A stretch of DNA of 64,000 nt from Prorocentrum cordatum. Taxonomy: Eukaryota; Sar; Dinophyceae; Prorocentrales; Prorocentraceae. The translations under genes and the position numbers were made by a program. Shown in pieces: positions 42,235 through 52,534 of this stretch (positions are counted from its first letter, which is position 1; each line of letters begins with the position of its first letter). The stretch spans positions 95,315 through 159,314 of the forward strand of contig CAUYUJ010017848.1 of assembly GCA_963575745.1 (NCBI GenBank), written 5' to 3'. The notes under the pieces are model-generated. The model was not told the origin of the DNA, did no database searches, and saw nothing but the letters and a program-made list of their open reading frames with translations.

Positions 42235-43235
42235 GCTGCGTGGGAAACTTGTTACTGATGGTCATGCGATTTTTCCCTCGGACCCGCTCCTAAGGCGAGC
42301 GGGGTGGGCGGTGATCTCGGTCGATGCCTCCGGTGAGATGCTGGCTGGAGCTTTCGGCCCCGCCCCCTGGGATGTCGCCCCCCTCCAGCTCGCCAAGGAC
42401 GGCGAGGACTATGCGTTTTTTATGCTCGGCCAGATCGCTTTTGCCCCCGAGGCGTTTGGACGGACTGTGCGGCGACCATTTCCACTTCGCAGTCCAGAGT
42501 TCGCTCCACGAGTTCTAGGCGCGCCCAGGCTCACATGTGGACTTCGGTGCACGCGTCATTCGAGGAAGGCCTGCAGGTTCACAAGACTAAGGCCCACTGC
42601 TCGGAGGCCGACGTCGCCAGTGGGCGCACCACTCGTTGGGGGCGCAAGGCTAACGCCGTTGCCGACGCCCTCGCCAAGAGGAAGCGGGCATGCACCCGCC
42701 CGTGGAGCAGGCTGCTAGAGAAACCGCGGGTCTCAAGCTTCTGGGGCGGGAGTTGGGCCAGTGGGCTGGGCGGCAGGGAGCCCTGATGAATGAGCGGGGA
42801 TGGGTCGACCCTGAGGGCCTGCCTGACAAGGGCCACGCGGCTCGATCCAGGCGCGCGGGCCCTCGAGAGCGCCCCATGCCCCCCGTCTCCGTGCGTTTCC
42901 GTGCCGTGCTCTCCGCCGTGGCCGACTCTGCGCCCCGCGATCCCGAGCTCGCCATTCTGGCGAGGCTGTCTCAGCATAATTTGAGAGCTTGTTGCGCGTA
43001 TGATAGTGCTGGCGCCTCTGCGGTGGCCGCCCCACGTCTGGTCTGCTGTATGTCGCGTGGCGCTTACGCGTGGGGCGGCATGCGCGGGCTCAGTGACTGC
43101 GTGTGCCACGGGCACAACGCTGGGTCAGGTCTGAAACAGCAGCGCTCAAGGTTGCTCGCTGGTTTGTTCCCGCGGTGGTTGACCCGTTCTAAAGGGCTGG
43201 AGTGTGAGTGTCCTCGAGCGCCCCGCCCCCGGTGA
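42235..43235 (+). pseudogene. RNase H domain and C-terminal tail of element 1
   Basis: GWAVISVDASGEMLAGAFGP (about 42300) resembles the first RNase H strand pair. In another frame LQVHKTKAHCSEADVASGR and RKANAVADALAKRK (42560-42690) match the His-loop and final Asp blocks of RNase H. The tail (42690-43235), in a third frame, ends with VCCMSRGAYAWGG, CVCHGHN and GLKQQRSRLLAGLFP. It would degrade RNA in the RNA:DNA hybrid. Confidence 0.65.
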
Positions 43236-43504
43236 CCTCTTGGGCCTAGCTCGAGCGACCCTCAGCCGGCCCCATGCGCGTTCGGCCCTCCCCGCCAGCA
43301 GGGCCGTCTTCCCCAGGGGGCCGCCCTGGCAGGTGGCTATGGGGCGCGGGCCGCTCCTCGCCCGCTTCGGCCTCACGGGCGCCTCGCCCCCGCCCTGGGA
43401 GCGGGAGGCCGCCCGCGGGGGGGGGGCCGAGGAGGGCGAGGAGGAGCAGGTTTAGCTCGTTTCGTCTTAATCCCCGCGGGCGGTATCTCGGACGCCCCCC
43501 GCCT

Positions 43505-43596
43505 TCGTCTTATCTTATCTGACCGTCTCTTCTCCTCTCTCATCTCGTCTCTTCCCTCTCTCAATAATCCTCTCTCCTCTATCCGCTCTCCTCATA

Positions 43597-43688
<92 letters not shown>

Positions 43689-44135
43689 TCTCCTCTCTCT
43701 CACCCCCCCCCCCCTCCTCCTCCTCCTCCTCCTCATCATCATCGTCATCATCATCATCATCAGCATCATCATCCTCATCCTCATGCTCATCCTCATCCTC
43801 CTCCTTCTCCACCTCGTCATCCTCCTCCTCATCCTCCTTCTTCTCCTCCTCCACCTCCTCCTCCTTCTCCTCCTTTTCCTCCTCCTCCTCCCCTGCATCC
43901 NNNNNNNNNNNNNNNNNNNNNNNNNNNNNNNNNNNNNNNNNNNNNNNNNNNNNNNNNNNNNNNNNNNNNNNNNNNNNNNNNNNNNNNNNNNNNNNNNNNN
44001 TTCATCCCCCTCGTCCTCCTCCTCCTCGTCCTCCTCCTCCTCCTCCTCCTCATCATCATCATCATCATCATCACCATCATCATCATCATCTTCCTCCTCC
44101 TCCTTCTCCTCCTCCTCCTCCTCCTCCTCCTCCAG
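43505..44135. repeat. (CT)n, (CTC)n and (CAT)n tracts with assembly gap 43901-44000
   Basis: CT dinucleotides to 43700, then mixed CTC/ATC triplets on both sides of a 100-N gap, ending TCCTCCAGGTG just before element 2. The same type of tract precedes elements 1, 3 and 4. Confidence 0.95.
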
Positions 44136-44143
44136 GTGTTGTG

Positions 44144-44168
44144 GTCCGAGGCAACCATTTTGGCAATT
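44144..44168 (+). other. Probable degenerate spliced-leader relict
   Basis: TCCGAGGCAACCATTTTGGC keeps the ten-base core CCATTTTGGC of the dinoflagellate leader and its TCCG start, with extra bases between. It is placed, like the clear relicts, between the pyrimidine tract and ORF1. Confidence 0.5.
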
Positions 44169-44353
44169 GCCCGATCGACCACGACCCCAGCCCCTCCGAG
44201 GGGCGCTTCTGACGGACGAGCGAGCCGCCGCGATCTCGCTCGCCCGCGTGGCACAGGCGCGCGAGGCGGCAGAGGGCATCAGCCCGTGTGGCCCTCCGCC
44301 TAGCTGTGCACGCTCACAGGCTTCGGGTGCATCACGGCAGTGCAGCCCCAGGG

Positions 44354-45076
44354 ATGGGCAAAGGAGGCGACAAGAGTCAGTCCGAGCCGTACACCAGGTG
44401 CCAGAAGTGCGGTGTGTGCGAGTGGAACTCTCTTTTGCTACAACGTGATCGTCGCTGCAAGTGCGGGGCCCAGCTGGCTTTGCATAAGCCCAGGAAGGGC
44501 GGAGGGAAGGGACAGGCGCCTGACCTCTCTCTCTCGCTCAATCCTAGTGCTGCCCCGAGTGACATCTTGCTGAAGGCGCTAGAGGTCACCCCCAACCCGC
44601 ACCTGAAGGCAGCCCTGCAGGCTGAGGCGCAGCAGGCGCAGGCAGCACTCTCGACTGGAGAGGCGCATAGAAGGGCGGAAGCTGCTTGGCGCGAGGCCAA
44701 CAGGCGACATGATCAGGCATCAGATGCGGTGCGGAAGGCCAAGGACCAGCTGCAGCGCGTTGTTGAGCGCGAGGAGGAGACGGTCAAGCAGCTGGCGGAG
44801 GCGGAGATCGCCAAGCGGATCGCGGTGCGCGCCTTGGCGGCGGAGGCAGGGCTCACGGCGCCGCTTGCAGGAGGCTCCGCGACAGCTGGTGCATCAGCAG
44901 CCAGCTCAGGCCCCAAGGGGATGCAGTTCGACGTCTCTTGGGATGAGGCCTTCTTCGCATCGCTTCGCAGCGACGAGTTCGAGTGCGAGGAGGGCGAGAA
45001 GGCGGAGCTGCTCAAGCTAGAGGAGGAGCCAATCAAGGCGCGGTCCCTCATCGGCGATCGCGGTGAACAGGTCTAG
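44354..45076 (+). CDS. Retrotransposon ORF1: zinc-ribbon-like N-terminus and coiled coil
   Basis: The start ATG at 44354 (MGKGGDKSQSEPYTRC) is the first in frame with the Cys motif; the frame is open upstream to 44288 without an ATG. CQKCGVCEWN and CKCGAQL form a four-Cys zinc-ribbon-like unit (residues about 16-40). A long Ala/Glu/Gln/Lys coiled coil follows (about 75-170), then an acidic tail (CEEGEKAELLKLEEEP). 240 residues. The stop lies 15 bp before the ORF2 start codon, in a different frame, so ORF2 may be translated by reinitiation or from a separately processed mRNA. Role: RNA binding, by analogy with other non-LTR ORF1 proteins. Confidence 0.75.
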   Translation: MGKGGDKSQSEPYTRCQKCGVCEWNSLLLQRDRRCKCGAQLALHKPRKGGGKGQAPDLSLSLNPSAAPSDILLKALEVTPNPHLKAALQAEAQQAQAALSTGEAHRRAEAAWREANRRHDQASDAVRKAKDQLQRVVEREEETVKQLAEAEIAKRIAVRALAAEAGLTAPLAGGSATAGASAASSGPKGMQFDVSWDEAFFASLRSDEFECEEGEKAELLKLEEEPIKARSLIGDRGEQV

Positions 45077-45091
45077 GCATGGAAGATCAAG

Positions 45092-48000
45092 ATGGAGAAG
45101 TTGCAGGCGTCGGTCAAGGAGCGCATGGCGAAGAAGCGCAAGGGCGAGGACGGCGCCATGCACCAGGGAGGAGCAGGCGACGCCGCAGCCCCGCCAGCCG
45201 AGACGCCTGCCCCAGCGTCGGGCGGCCCCACGGCCGAGAAGGTGGAGGTCGACGCCGACGCCGAGGCGAGGATCGCACAGGAGGTGGAGCGCATCCGTGC
45301 GGCCAAGGCGGCGGCGACTTCAGCAGCGGCGAGCTCGGCGGCGGCGGCTACGGCGGCTGCGGCCAAGGCGGCTGGCAAGGGCGATGCGGGCGCGTCGCCC
45401 ACCAAGGCACGAGGGCGAGCGGAGGATCGCCCCAGGGGCGATCCAGGGGCCCAGGTGCCCGCATCCGCTTCGTCTCTCAGTGCCTCGTCCTCGTCAGCCG
45501 CTGGGTCTACATCATCGGCGTCACTGACGACAGGCAGTTCCACGGCCTCGGCGTCGGAGGCGACTACATCGGCAGTTTCTCCCTCCAATTCCTCGGCTGG
45601 GGCTGAGGTTCTAGATTCAGTTTCACAGTCACAAGCAGACATGCAGTCCAATGACATTGTCCAAGTCTGTTTCAGCAACATCACGATGCTAGGTAACAAG
45701 TCCTGGGGGTACCTGGCGGAGATGGCAAAATCGCGTTCTGTTCAATATATTGCCTTGTGCGAGACCCACGTTCCGACTGCAGGGGTGTCGAAGTGGGCCA
45801 AGAAGGCCAGGGCAGCTCATCTTCGTTGCTATGCGAACGCCGCTCGTCCAACTGGCCGCCAGTGTTTGACATCGACGGGACAGGCTAAAGCAAATGAGGG
45901 AGGTGAGATGTTCCTGGTTGAGGGGCACAGGCAGGCGCATCCTCTAGCGCACGGCAAGCTAGGTGCACTATGTGAGTCAGGCCAGTATATGCTAGATGGT
46001 TTTCTGCCCATGGTCGTACATCTCCAGGGCTTTAGTATTGCCATTGGCACGTTTTATAGTAGGTGTGGGTTGAAGTTTTCTGGTCTGAATCTTGGGCGAT
46101 TCGCTAGATTAGGTTCGTTACTTCAAGCTTTACAGTTGCCCTGGGTTGTCCTGGGGGATTTTAACCTGTCTCCGATCGAGCTCCAGCGTTCGGGGTGGGT
46201 CTCTCGGCTCGGGGCGTCAGTACTGCAGGCACCTGTCGAGTACACTTGCGTTAGCTCTGCGGCATCCACGCACATCGATTTTGCAGTCGCCTCGGCGTCG
46301 GCAGTGCCGTACATTGCTGGCCTCAGAGCGATCGAAGATGTCCCGTGGCGTCCGCATTGTGCTCTGTTGCTCCAGTTGCGAGGCTCGGGGAAGCAGTTGA
46401 TCACTCGGTCTCTCATACTCCCTGAGCGCTTCGCGCAAGTTTCCAGGCCTCAAAAGCAGGCTACGGAGGGTCTAAGTCTTCGCTCGCTCGCAAGAAGCAT
46501 GCGGCGCAGCAGGCCCTCTCGCGTGAAAAGCAGCTGGAGCGCACTCATGCTTTGTATTCTGATCTTTTGGACCAGCCTGAAGACACGGGTGCTGGGGTTG
46601 TGGGTACTTCTGTCTCTGGCCCCGTGTTGGCCCCTGTGGCTGAGGACCTCGAGGACCCTGAAGTGTGGGCTGGTTGTCATTTTGGTTTTTTTGGACGATG
46701 ACGAGGTCGACCCATGGGCCGAGGAGCCCAACTTTAGTGACCAGGTCCGTCCTTCCCCGCTCCCTCCCTCGTCGGCCGTCGCGTCGGTCGCCTCTCCTTC
46801 GAATGTCAGCAATTGTTTGGGCGATGCCCCTATGAGTCTGGAGGGTCACTCTTCGCCAACTGTTAGAGCCCCGTCAGATGATAATGTTGAGATCCCCCCC
46901 AGCGAGAGCCGACCTCGTTTAAGTGAGGGGACCCCCGATCCCACTCCCCGCGGTGGAACTCCTCCCACTGCTCCGCCCTCTACTGCTGGTGCGGTTGACT
47001 ATGCCCTTCCCCATGTCCGTTGGCTTTCGGCTCGAGCCAATTCTGGCTTTCATTCACACTCCCTTGACGACGTTTGGAAACACATCCTACAGTCGTTGTC
47101 ATTCCGTGTTGGAGGCCAGTATGTGCTGGCGGTCAGTGGAGCCTTCGCGGCATGGATCACAGCAGTAGAGGAGATGCATCTTGACGAGCAGGCAGGGACG
47201 GGCCCATCCAGGGCCAGAGGACCGACCATGTCAGTGCATCCAGTGCGACAGTCGACCCACTTTCGGGACATGCCCTTCCAGGACGCCATCGCGAACTGGT
47301 GGGAGCGCATCTCGGTCGTAGTCGGCAAAGTCACCAAACATGTTAGGCGTGATAACGGAAAACCACAAGTTCAAGTGCTGCGTGAGGCAGCACGGACGTT
47401 AGCAGGTCATTTCCCCGACGGGGTACAGAAGATGGTCAGCGCACGGAGGGATGCGACGTCGTGGCCCCTGTGGTTGTCGGTGTTGCAGAGTCTTCATGAG
47501 ATCCCTTTGGCGCAGCTCGAGCTGTTCACCAAGGAAGCCGCTCGTATTGTTGGCAGGGCTCGGTCTCGAGCGCTTGCGGCGTCACTGGCGGACTTCAAGC
47601 AGTGGGTTCAGGAGGATGAGTTCACAGGAGGGCTCTTTCGAGCCACCAAGGAGCAGCCGAATAGCAGTCATAGTGTGGTCGTGAACGGCGAGGCGGTGTA
47701 CCATCCCAAGGACGTGGTGGAGCACCGCGCAGAGAAGTATCACAAGTTGTGGACATCTCCCGATATGACGTGCAGTCAGGCTGAGAAGTTGTTTGAGACT
47801 ATCCACGCGCGGGCCCGTGATGAACCTTTGGAGCCTTTGTCTCTAGAGGACATTCGTCGGGCATTGAGGGCTATGAAGGCGCGCGCGGGGATGGGTCTGG
47901 ATCGATTATCCCCCATCGACCTCGAGAGGTTGCCAGATGCCGCGCTGACTGAGCTGGCGCAGCTTTACAACATGTTTGAGGAGTGTCAGGCGTGGCCGTG

Positions 48001-50911
48001 GCAGCTCATGGGGGTCGTGGGCAAGCTACTAGCCAAGAAGACCGTTGGCCAGTTCCGTGTCATTGGATTGATCTGCATGATCTGCAGGGTGCGGAGTCTG
48101 GCACGCGAACCAGTTGTACAAAGTTGGGCTGCCTCCTCGCAGCCCGACTGGGACGCAGCGGTGAAGGGCAACAGTGCCCTTCGAGAAGCGTATATGAAGG
48201 CGTTGAACGAAGAGCTGCACACTAGGCTCAAGATGGCCAACGGTCACGCATTGATGGATATTCAGAGTTATTATGACATGATGGAATGGGATGTTCTTAT
48301 TAGGGGAGCCTTTCGATATGGGTTCCCAGCTGTGATGTTAGGATTGGAACTTCAGATATGTGCGAGCCCGAGGATGCTGGATCAAGGCGACGCAGTGTCG
48401 CTTCCTTTCCAGGCCACTCGGAGCATCGTGCAGGGGCTCCGCAGTGGCACTCGTTTCGCGCGATGTGCCACGAGCCTGGTCATGGAGCGTCTGACGGTCA
48501 TGCATCCTGGGCCCACGGAGCGTTTGTGGATCGACGATCTTTCGCAGTCGGCAGTGGGATCAAGTGCTCATGTACGACAGGCGTTGATCGACGGCGTGAC
48601 CTCGGCGTCCGACCTCTTGGCGGATGTCAAGCTCACACTGGCCAACAAGAGTACGGTGTCCTGTTCATCTATGTCGGATGCTCGTGCTGTGGTCAGGGCT
48701 TTGAGGAAGCGAGGCATCGAGATTCAATGTGCCAAGCAGATGGCCTACCTAGGGGTCGACCTCTCGCGTGGGCGTCGGCATGGTCGAGCAACCATGCAAA
48801 AGCGCATGCAGGACACGAAGAAGCAACACCTTATCATCAAGAGGTTTGCGGCTTCATCTAGACGATTTCGTATTTTGAAGAAGGTGGAGTTGGCGGGGCC
48901 CCAGGCAGGCGCGCGGCACGGCCACCAGGTGCTGGGCTTGCCGCGGGCCTCGCTGGTGCAGCTACGTCGACGACTGGGCGGAGTCTCGGGTCATAGACGC
49001 GGTCGGTGCCTCACGACTCTGCTCGACATTCGAGCGCCTGGAGCAGATCCAGGGTATGCGCTCCCGCGTCAATGTGTGGAGCAGTGGTTCAAGTGCTGGC
49101 TGGACTCCCCGCAGGTGAGGCGCTCCGTGGGCCTCGTGTGGCAGGAGTTGCCGCAGCAGTTCACGTCCACCCCGCCGTCCAATCGGGCTCGTCACGTACG
49201 GGGCCCACTGTCTGCTCTGGTACATTATATGTTGGGAGCTGAGTGGGAGTTGCGGTCTCCCACGGAGTGGTTTCCCCCCACGGGCCCAGATGGACTCCAG
49301 CACGGATGGGACTTCGGCTCGCAGGCCTTCGAAGCTTTCGACCAGGCAGGCGAGCTGATCGATGCCTTCGCAGGCACCCTCCAGCAGCAGTTGTGGTTGG
49401 AGGCCTCCAAGGGCTTCTGCGGGGGAGGCATGGAGCGAGGGGTGGACAACTTCTCGCTGAGGCGCTACCTCTTCCAGCTGGAGCAGGCCCCTGAGTACGG
49501 TCGGAAGTTGTCGGAACTCATGTTGTGCATTGCAGTGGGCGGGGCTTGGCCCGCGGCTCGCAAAAACTCACAAGGGCACGAGATTACAGCAGAGTGCCGT
49601 AGGTGTAGGGGAGGCCCCGAGACACCCAAGCATAGGTTTTGGCAGTGTGAGTGTAATAGGGACTCCAGAGCCTTTGAAGCCTCAGAGGATCTCATTCCCC
49701 GTGCCCTTGCGGAGGCTGACAGTCTTGAATGCTATTGGCTTAGGGGGCTCATCCCGTCTCACATGCTTGAGGTCTCCCCGCCCCCAGACGAGGAGATCTG
49801 GATCAGCAGTCACCCCAATGAAGTGGATGATTGCGAGTTTTTCGGTGTCGGCACCCCTGGCATGCCCCTACTCGCGTGGGGAGATGCGTCGGGGGGTGCG
49901 GACACTCACTATCCCAGGTTGCGTAGGATCGGGGTGGCTCTCGCCACGGCCCCGTCCGCCGACCCATCGGCTCAGAGGTTCATGTATGGGACCCTCCCTG
50001 GCAAGCATCAGACGGTGCCGAGGGGCGAGCTTTTCTGTTTTGTCGTGGCCGTTGAAAAGTCTAGGGGGCCATTGGCTTACATTACTGATAATGATCAGGT
50101 TTCAATTGGATTTTGGAGTAGGTGGTTTGAGGCTCCCCAGGGCCCCAATGCGGATCTCTGGAGGAGGCTGCGCGATGCTCTGCAAGTGTCGGACCGACAC
50201 CCAGGCGATGTGTGCGTCCTCAAAGTTCCCTCTCACGTTGACGGTGCCGAGGTGGAGGCAAGAGGTCTCCCAGGCCATTTAATTGCAGGAAATGTGTTTG
50301 TCGACGCCCTTGCGGGCACTGCCGCCAAGCTGTTCAGAGTCCCCGCTGATCAGCGTGCGAAGGCTCTCCGCATCGAGAGTGAAATTCGTGTCATTCGTGA
50401 GAGGCTCCTGAGGGCCACGTTAGAGTCGTGTAAGGTTGAAGGGAAAAAGGTCAGGCGCCCTGCTGCCCCTGCTGTTGCCCTTCCCCCTGCACCCTCAGTC
50501 GTCGCCTTTTTCCAATCGTCTCATGTGGTGGAGTCCTGTGGGAAAAAATGCTCGACGTGTCACAGCAGCTGCTCGGAGGCGAGCAGGAAGATGTGGCTTT
50601 CATCGGAATGTTTTTCCTTAATTCGGGCGACTGAGCACACTCTAAGGGTCCCTCACGGTCGGCGGATTCACCTCGCTGGGGGCTGGGTCCACCAGTCTCA
50701 CCAGATGGTATATCACGAATCGTTGGCCTTGTGGTTCTGTCAGGCCTGTGGGAGGTATTTCTCTTGCAACCTCTGTGGGCTGGCCGAAGTGTGTTCGTAT
50801 CCCGACTCCCCTGTGACCAAGACGCGGCGAGCGTGCCTCGACCGCATCTCCAGGAACCTGTGGCCCAAAGTGCTCAGCAAGGCTGAGCAAGAGGCTCGGG
50901 GTCGGTCTTAA
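45092..50911 (+). CDS. Retrotransposon ORF2: APE endonuclease - reverse transcriptase - RNase H polyprotein, 1,939 aa
   Basis: An Ala/Ser-rich leader fills residues 1-185. The endonuclease (about 187-430) shows CETH (E224), LGDFNLSP (D356, N358), STHIDFAVAS (D396) and WRPHCAL (H422). RT: FRVIGLICMICRVRS, motif A HALMDIQSYYDMM (D1056), motif B RSIVQGLRSGTRFA (from R1110), motif C RLWIDDLSQS (D1148, D1149), motif D VKLTLANKSTVSC, motif E AYLGVDLSRG. RNase H: LLAWGDASGG (D1598), VPRGELFCF (E1646), YITDNDQV (D1666), NVFVDALAG (D1738). The last 130 residues hold Cys clusters (CSTCHSSC, FCQACGRYFSCNLCG). It would nick the target, prime and copy the element RNA, and remove the template. Residues of about 455-530 look frame-shifted (hydrophobic, with a natural frame in +1), so full activity is not assured. 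Confidence 0.9.
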   Translation: MEKLQASVKERMAKKRKGEDGAMHQGGAGDAAAPPAETPAPASGGPTAEKVEVDADAEARIAQEVERIRAAKAAATSAAASSAAAATAAAAKAAGKGDAGASPTKARGRAEDRPRGDPGAQVPASASSLSASSSSAAGSTSSASLTTGSSTASASEATTSAVSPSNSSAGAEVLDSVSQSQADMQSNDIVQVCFSNITMLGNKSWGYLAEMAKSRSVQYIALCETHVPTAGVSKWAKKARAAHLRCYANAARPTGRQCLTSTGQAKANEGGEMFLVEGHRQAHPLAHGKLGALCESGQYMLDGFLPMVVHLQGFSIAIGTFYSRCGLKFSGLNLGRFARLGSLLQALQLPWVVLGDFNLSPIELQRSGWVSRLGASVLQAPVEYTCVSSAASTHIDFAVASASAVPYIAGLRAIEDVPWRPHCALLLQLRGSGKQLITRSLILPERFAQVSRPQKQATEGLSLRSLARSMRRSRPSRVKSSWSALMLCILIFWTSLKTRVLGLWVLLSLAPCWPLWLRTSRTLKCGLVVILVFLDDDEVDPWAEEPNFSDQVRPSPLPPSSAVASVASPSNVSNCLGDAPMSLEGHSSPTVRAPSDDNVEIPPSESRPRLSEGTPDPTPRGGTPPTAPPSTAGAVDYALPHVRWLSARANSGFHSHSLDDVWKHILQSLSFRVGGQYVLAVSGAFAAWITAVEEMHLDEQAGTGPSRARGPTMSVHPVRQSTHFRDMPFQDAIANWWERISVVVGKVTKHVRRDNGKPQVQVLREAARTLAGHFPDGVQKMVSARRDATSWPLWLSVLQSLHEIPLAQLELFTKEAARIVGRARSRALAASLADFKQWVQEDEFTGGLFRATKEQPNSSHSVVVNGEAVYHPKDVVEHRAEKYHKLWTSPDMTCSQAEKLFETIHARARDEPLEPLSLEDIRRALRAMKARAGMGLDRLSPIDLERLPDAALTELAQLYNMFEECQAWPWQLMGVVGKLLAKKTVGQFRVIGLICMICRVRSLAREPVVQSWAASSQPDWDAAVKGNSALREAYMKALNEELHTRLKMANGHALMDIQSYYDMMEWDVLIRGAFRYGFPAVMLGLELQICASPRMLDQGDAVSLPFQATRSIVQGLRSGTRFARCATSLVMERLTVMHPGPTERLWIDDLSQSAVGSSAHVRQALIDGVTSASDLLADVKLTLANKSTVSCSSMSDARAVVRALRKRGIEIQCAKQMAYLGVDLSRGRRHGRATMQKRMQDTKKQHLIIKRFAASSRRFRILKKVELAGPQAGARHGHQVLGLPRASLVQLRRRLGGVSGHRRGRCLTTLLDIRAPGADPGYALPRQCVEQWFKCWLDSPQVRRSVGLVWQELPQQFTSTPPSNRARHVRGPLSALVHYMLGAEWELRSPTEWFPPTGPDGLQHGWDFGSQAFEAFDQAGELIDAFAGTLQQQLWLEASKGFCGGGMERGVDNFSLRRYLFQLEQAPEYGRKLSELMLCIAVGGAWPAARKNSQGHEITAECRRCRGGPETPKHRFWQCECNRDSRAFEASEDLIPRALAEADSLECYWLRGLIPSHMLEVSPPPDEEIWISSHPNEVDDCEFFGVGTPGMPLLAWGDASGGADTHYPRLRRIGVALATAPSADPSAQRFMYGTLPGKHQTVPRGELFCFVVAVEKSRGPLAYITDNDQVSIGFWSRWFEAPQGPNADLWRRLRDALQVSDRHPGDVCVLKVPSHVDGAEVEARGLPGHLIAGNVFVDALAGTAAKLFRVPADQRAKALRIESEIRVIRERLLRATLESCKVEGKKVRRPAAPAVALPPAPSVVAFFQSSHVVESCGKKCSTCHSSCSEASRKMWLSSECFSLIRATEHTLRVPHGRRIHLAGGWVHQSHQMVYHESLALWFCQACGRYFSCNLCGLAEVCSYPDSPVTKTRRACLDRISRNLWPKVLSKAEQEARGRS

Positions 50912-50935
50912 TTAAGTGAGGGGGGGGGGGGGGCG

Positions 50936-52300
50936 GGGCCCCTATGTGGGTGTGTGTGTGTGTGTCAGCGGGGAGCGGCGCGCCCGCGCGCGGCCGCCCG
51001 CGACATCGGCGGCTTCCACACGGAGGACCGCCCACGCACCCCACCGCCCGCTCCCCCCCCTCGATTATTTTCCGGATTCGCTTCGCGATCGGTCTCATCT
51101 CATCTCATCTCCTCCTCCTCCTCCTCCTCCTCCTCCTCCTCCCCCTCCTCCTCCCCCCTCCCCCCGCCATCATCACCACCATCATCATCACCATATGTGT
51201 CCTTCTCACCCGCACGTGCAGCTCTCCCAGAGTTGCGGCGCAGGCCCCCCGAACGGAGGGCCTGGCGGCGGCATCCTGGGGCGGCTCGGCGGGAGGAGGA
51301 GGTGGGAGGAGGAGGAGGAGGAGAAGGAGAAGGAGGAGAAAAAGAAGAAGACGAAAGAACATAAGAGGAGAGAGGGAGACGGAGAGAGAGAAGGAGGAGA
51401 ACAGAGATGAGGATAGGGAGACGGAGAAGGAGGAGGAGGAGGAGGAGCAGGAGGAGAGGGTCCTGGTCCACTTGCTGGTCCCCGTGCTGATCAGAGGGGC
51501 TGGGTGTTGGTGTGCCGGGTGCGTTTCGACTTCGTTTGTGCTTGCAGGAGGAGGGGGAGAGGGAGGGGGACGGGGAGGAGAAGGGGGGGCCAGGGCCAAT
51601 TCCTCACCCCCACATACACTATTGACTTGCACTCCTGTCCAGGCCGTCCGTGCTGGGTTGTGGCAAACTCGGCCTGGAAGTCTGCCCATCCGGCGGCGCT
51701 CGCCACGTCTTCTTGCAGGGGCGAGTTCTTGAATCGGGGTCTCGGTTCCACGCCTCTTCTTTCAAAATGATTCATATTCGTCATACCCGTTGTCGTTGCA
51801 CGCGTTTGCGTCCTGTCTCGGTAACTGGCACGGTTGTCCCATGACGCTCTGGCGTCCAAGGTAGCATGACGCGAACCAAGATGATGGAACGATGACAGCT
51901 TGCGTAGGGAGCAGCACGAGGCACGCTTTGAGTTCACCGCGTCACAAGGCTCGGATGCCGTGCTCGATCCCCTGGCAGCGTCGCGCATGGGCATTGCCGC
52001 TTTCTGGCGCGAGGTTTCGAGGAGGGCTTCTGGAGCAGGCGGGGGTGCACTGTCGGGCAGCTTGTTAGCGACCCCTGTGGGCAGACCAAGGGCCCCAGCC
52101 AGCGACAGCGGCAGTTTCGCCCAAGGTCAGGGGCGACTGGCCTCGCGAGAGCAAGCGCGGGCAGCTCGCACGTGCAGGCCCGTCGTCCCCGTCGCTCGTC
52201 CCCTTCCGCGGACGAGCTGCGCCGTGCAGTAAGATGCGTTCCGCCCTGAGGGACGCCTGCCCCAAGACGGCTAGGAAGCGGCTACCCCCACGGCTTCACG
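50936..52300. other. Spacer with CTC, CAT and GAG repeats and exon-like islands
   Basis: (GT)n at 50950-50965, CTC/CAT repeat at 51100-51195, GAG/GAA repeat at 51296-51460. An open, GC-rich stretch at 51900-52230 (RREQHEARFEFTASQGSDAV onwards) and a short one at 51210-51300 look exon-like but match nothing I know. Confidence 0.5.
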
Positions 52301-52366
52301 CGGGGGAGGAGGAGGAGGAGGAGGAGGAGGAGGAGGAGAAGGAGGAGGAGGAGGAGGAGGAGGGGG
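52300..52366. repeat. (GAG)n microsatellite
   Basis: Pure GAG/GAA triplets. Confidence 0.95.
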
Positions 52367-52534
52367 TGCATAATTTCCAACCGCCCTGGGACGGGCGCGC
52401 CCCACGGCGGACAGCTCTACATGTCGCAGTTGTTTGTTCTTCCGCCACGCAGCTCGAGAGGAGAGGCAGGAGGAGAGGGGGCGGGGGGCAGGAGGGCCGC
52501 TCCTCCTGCGGCCTTCGTTCCCCCCCCCCTCAGA

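Larger units (their letters stand above)
36454..43240 (+). mobile_element. Non-LTR retrotransposon with APE endonuclease and RNase H, degraded (element 1 of 4)
   Basis: Order: spliced-leader relict, zinc-ribbon/coiled-coil ORF1, Ala/Gly-rich linker and tandem repeat, APE endonuclease, RT, RNase H, C-terminal Cys/His tail ending about 43235 (SGLKQQRSRLLAGLFP). Frame changes separate most parts, so it is not autonomous. Element 2 follows about 900 bp downstream in the same orientation. Confidence 0.85.
44144..50935 (+). mobile_element. Non-LTR retrotransposon with APE, RT and RNase H, ORF2 fully open (element 2 of 4)
   Basis: A leader-like sequence, ORF1 (44354-45076) and ORF2 (45092-50911) follow in that order with no stop inside either. 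The G-run after the ORF2 stop (50920-50935) may mark the 3' end; no poly-A tail is seen. It is the only element here with all catalytic motifs in one frame. See the note on a 75-codon shifted segment in the findings. Confidence 0.9.

Noticed and set aside
46500-46690. Transmembrane segment in retrotransposon ORF2
   Set aside because: The hydrophobic run is best explained as a frame-shifted read of a hydrophilic linker.
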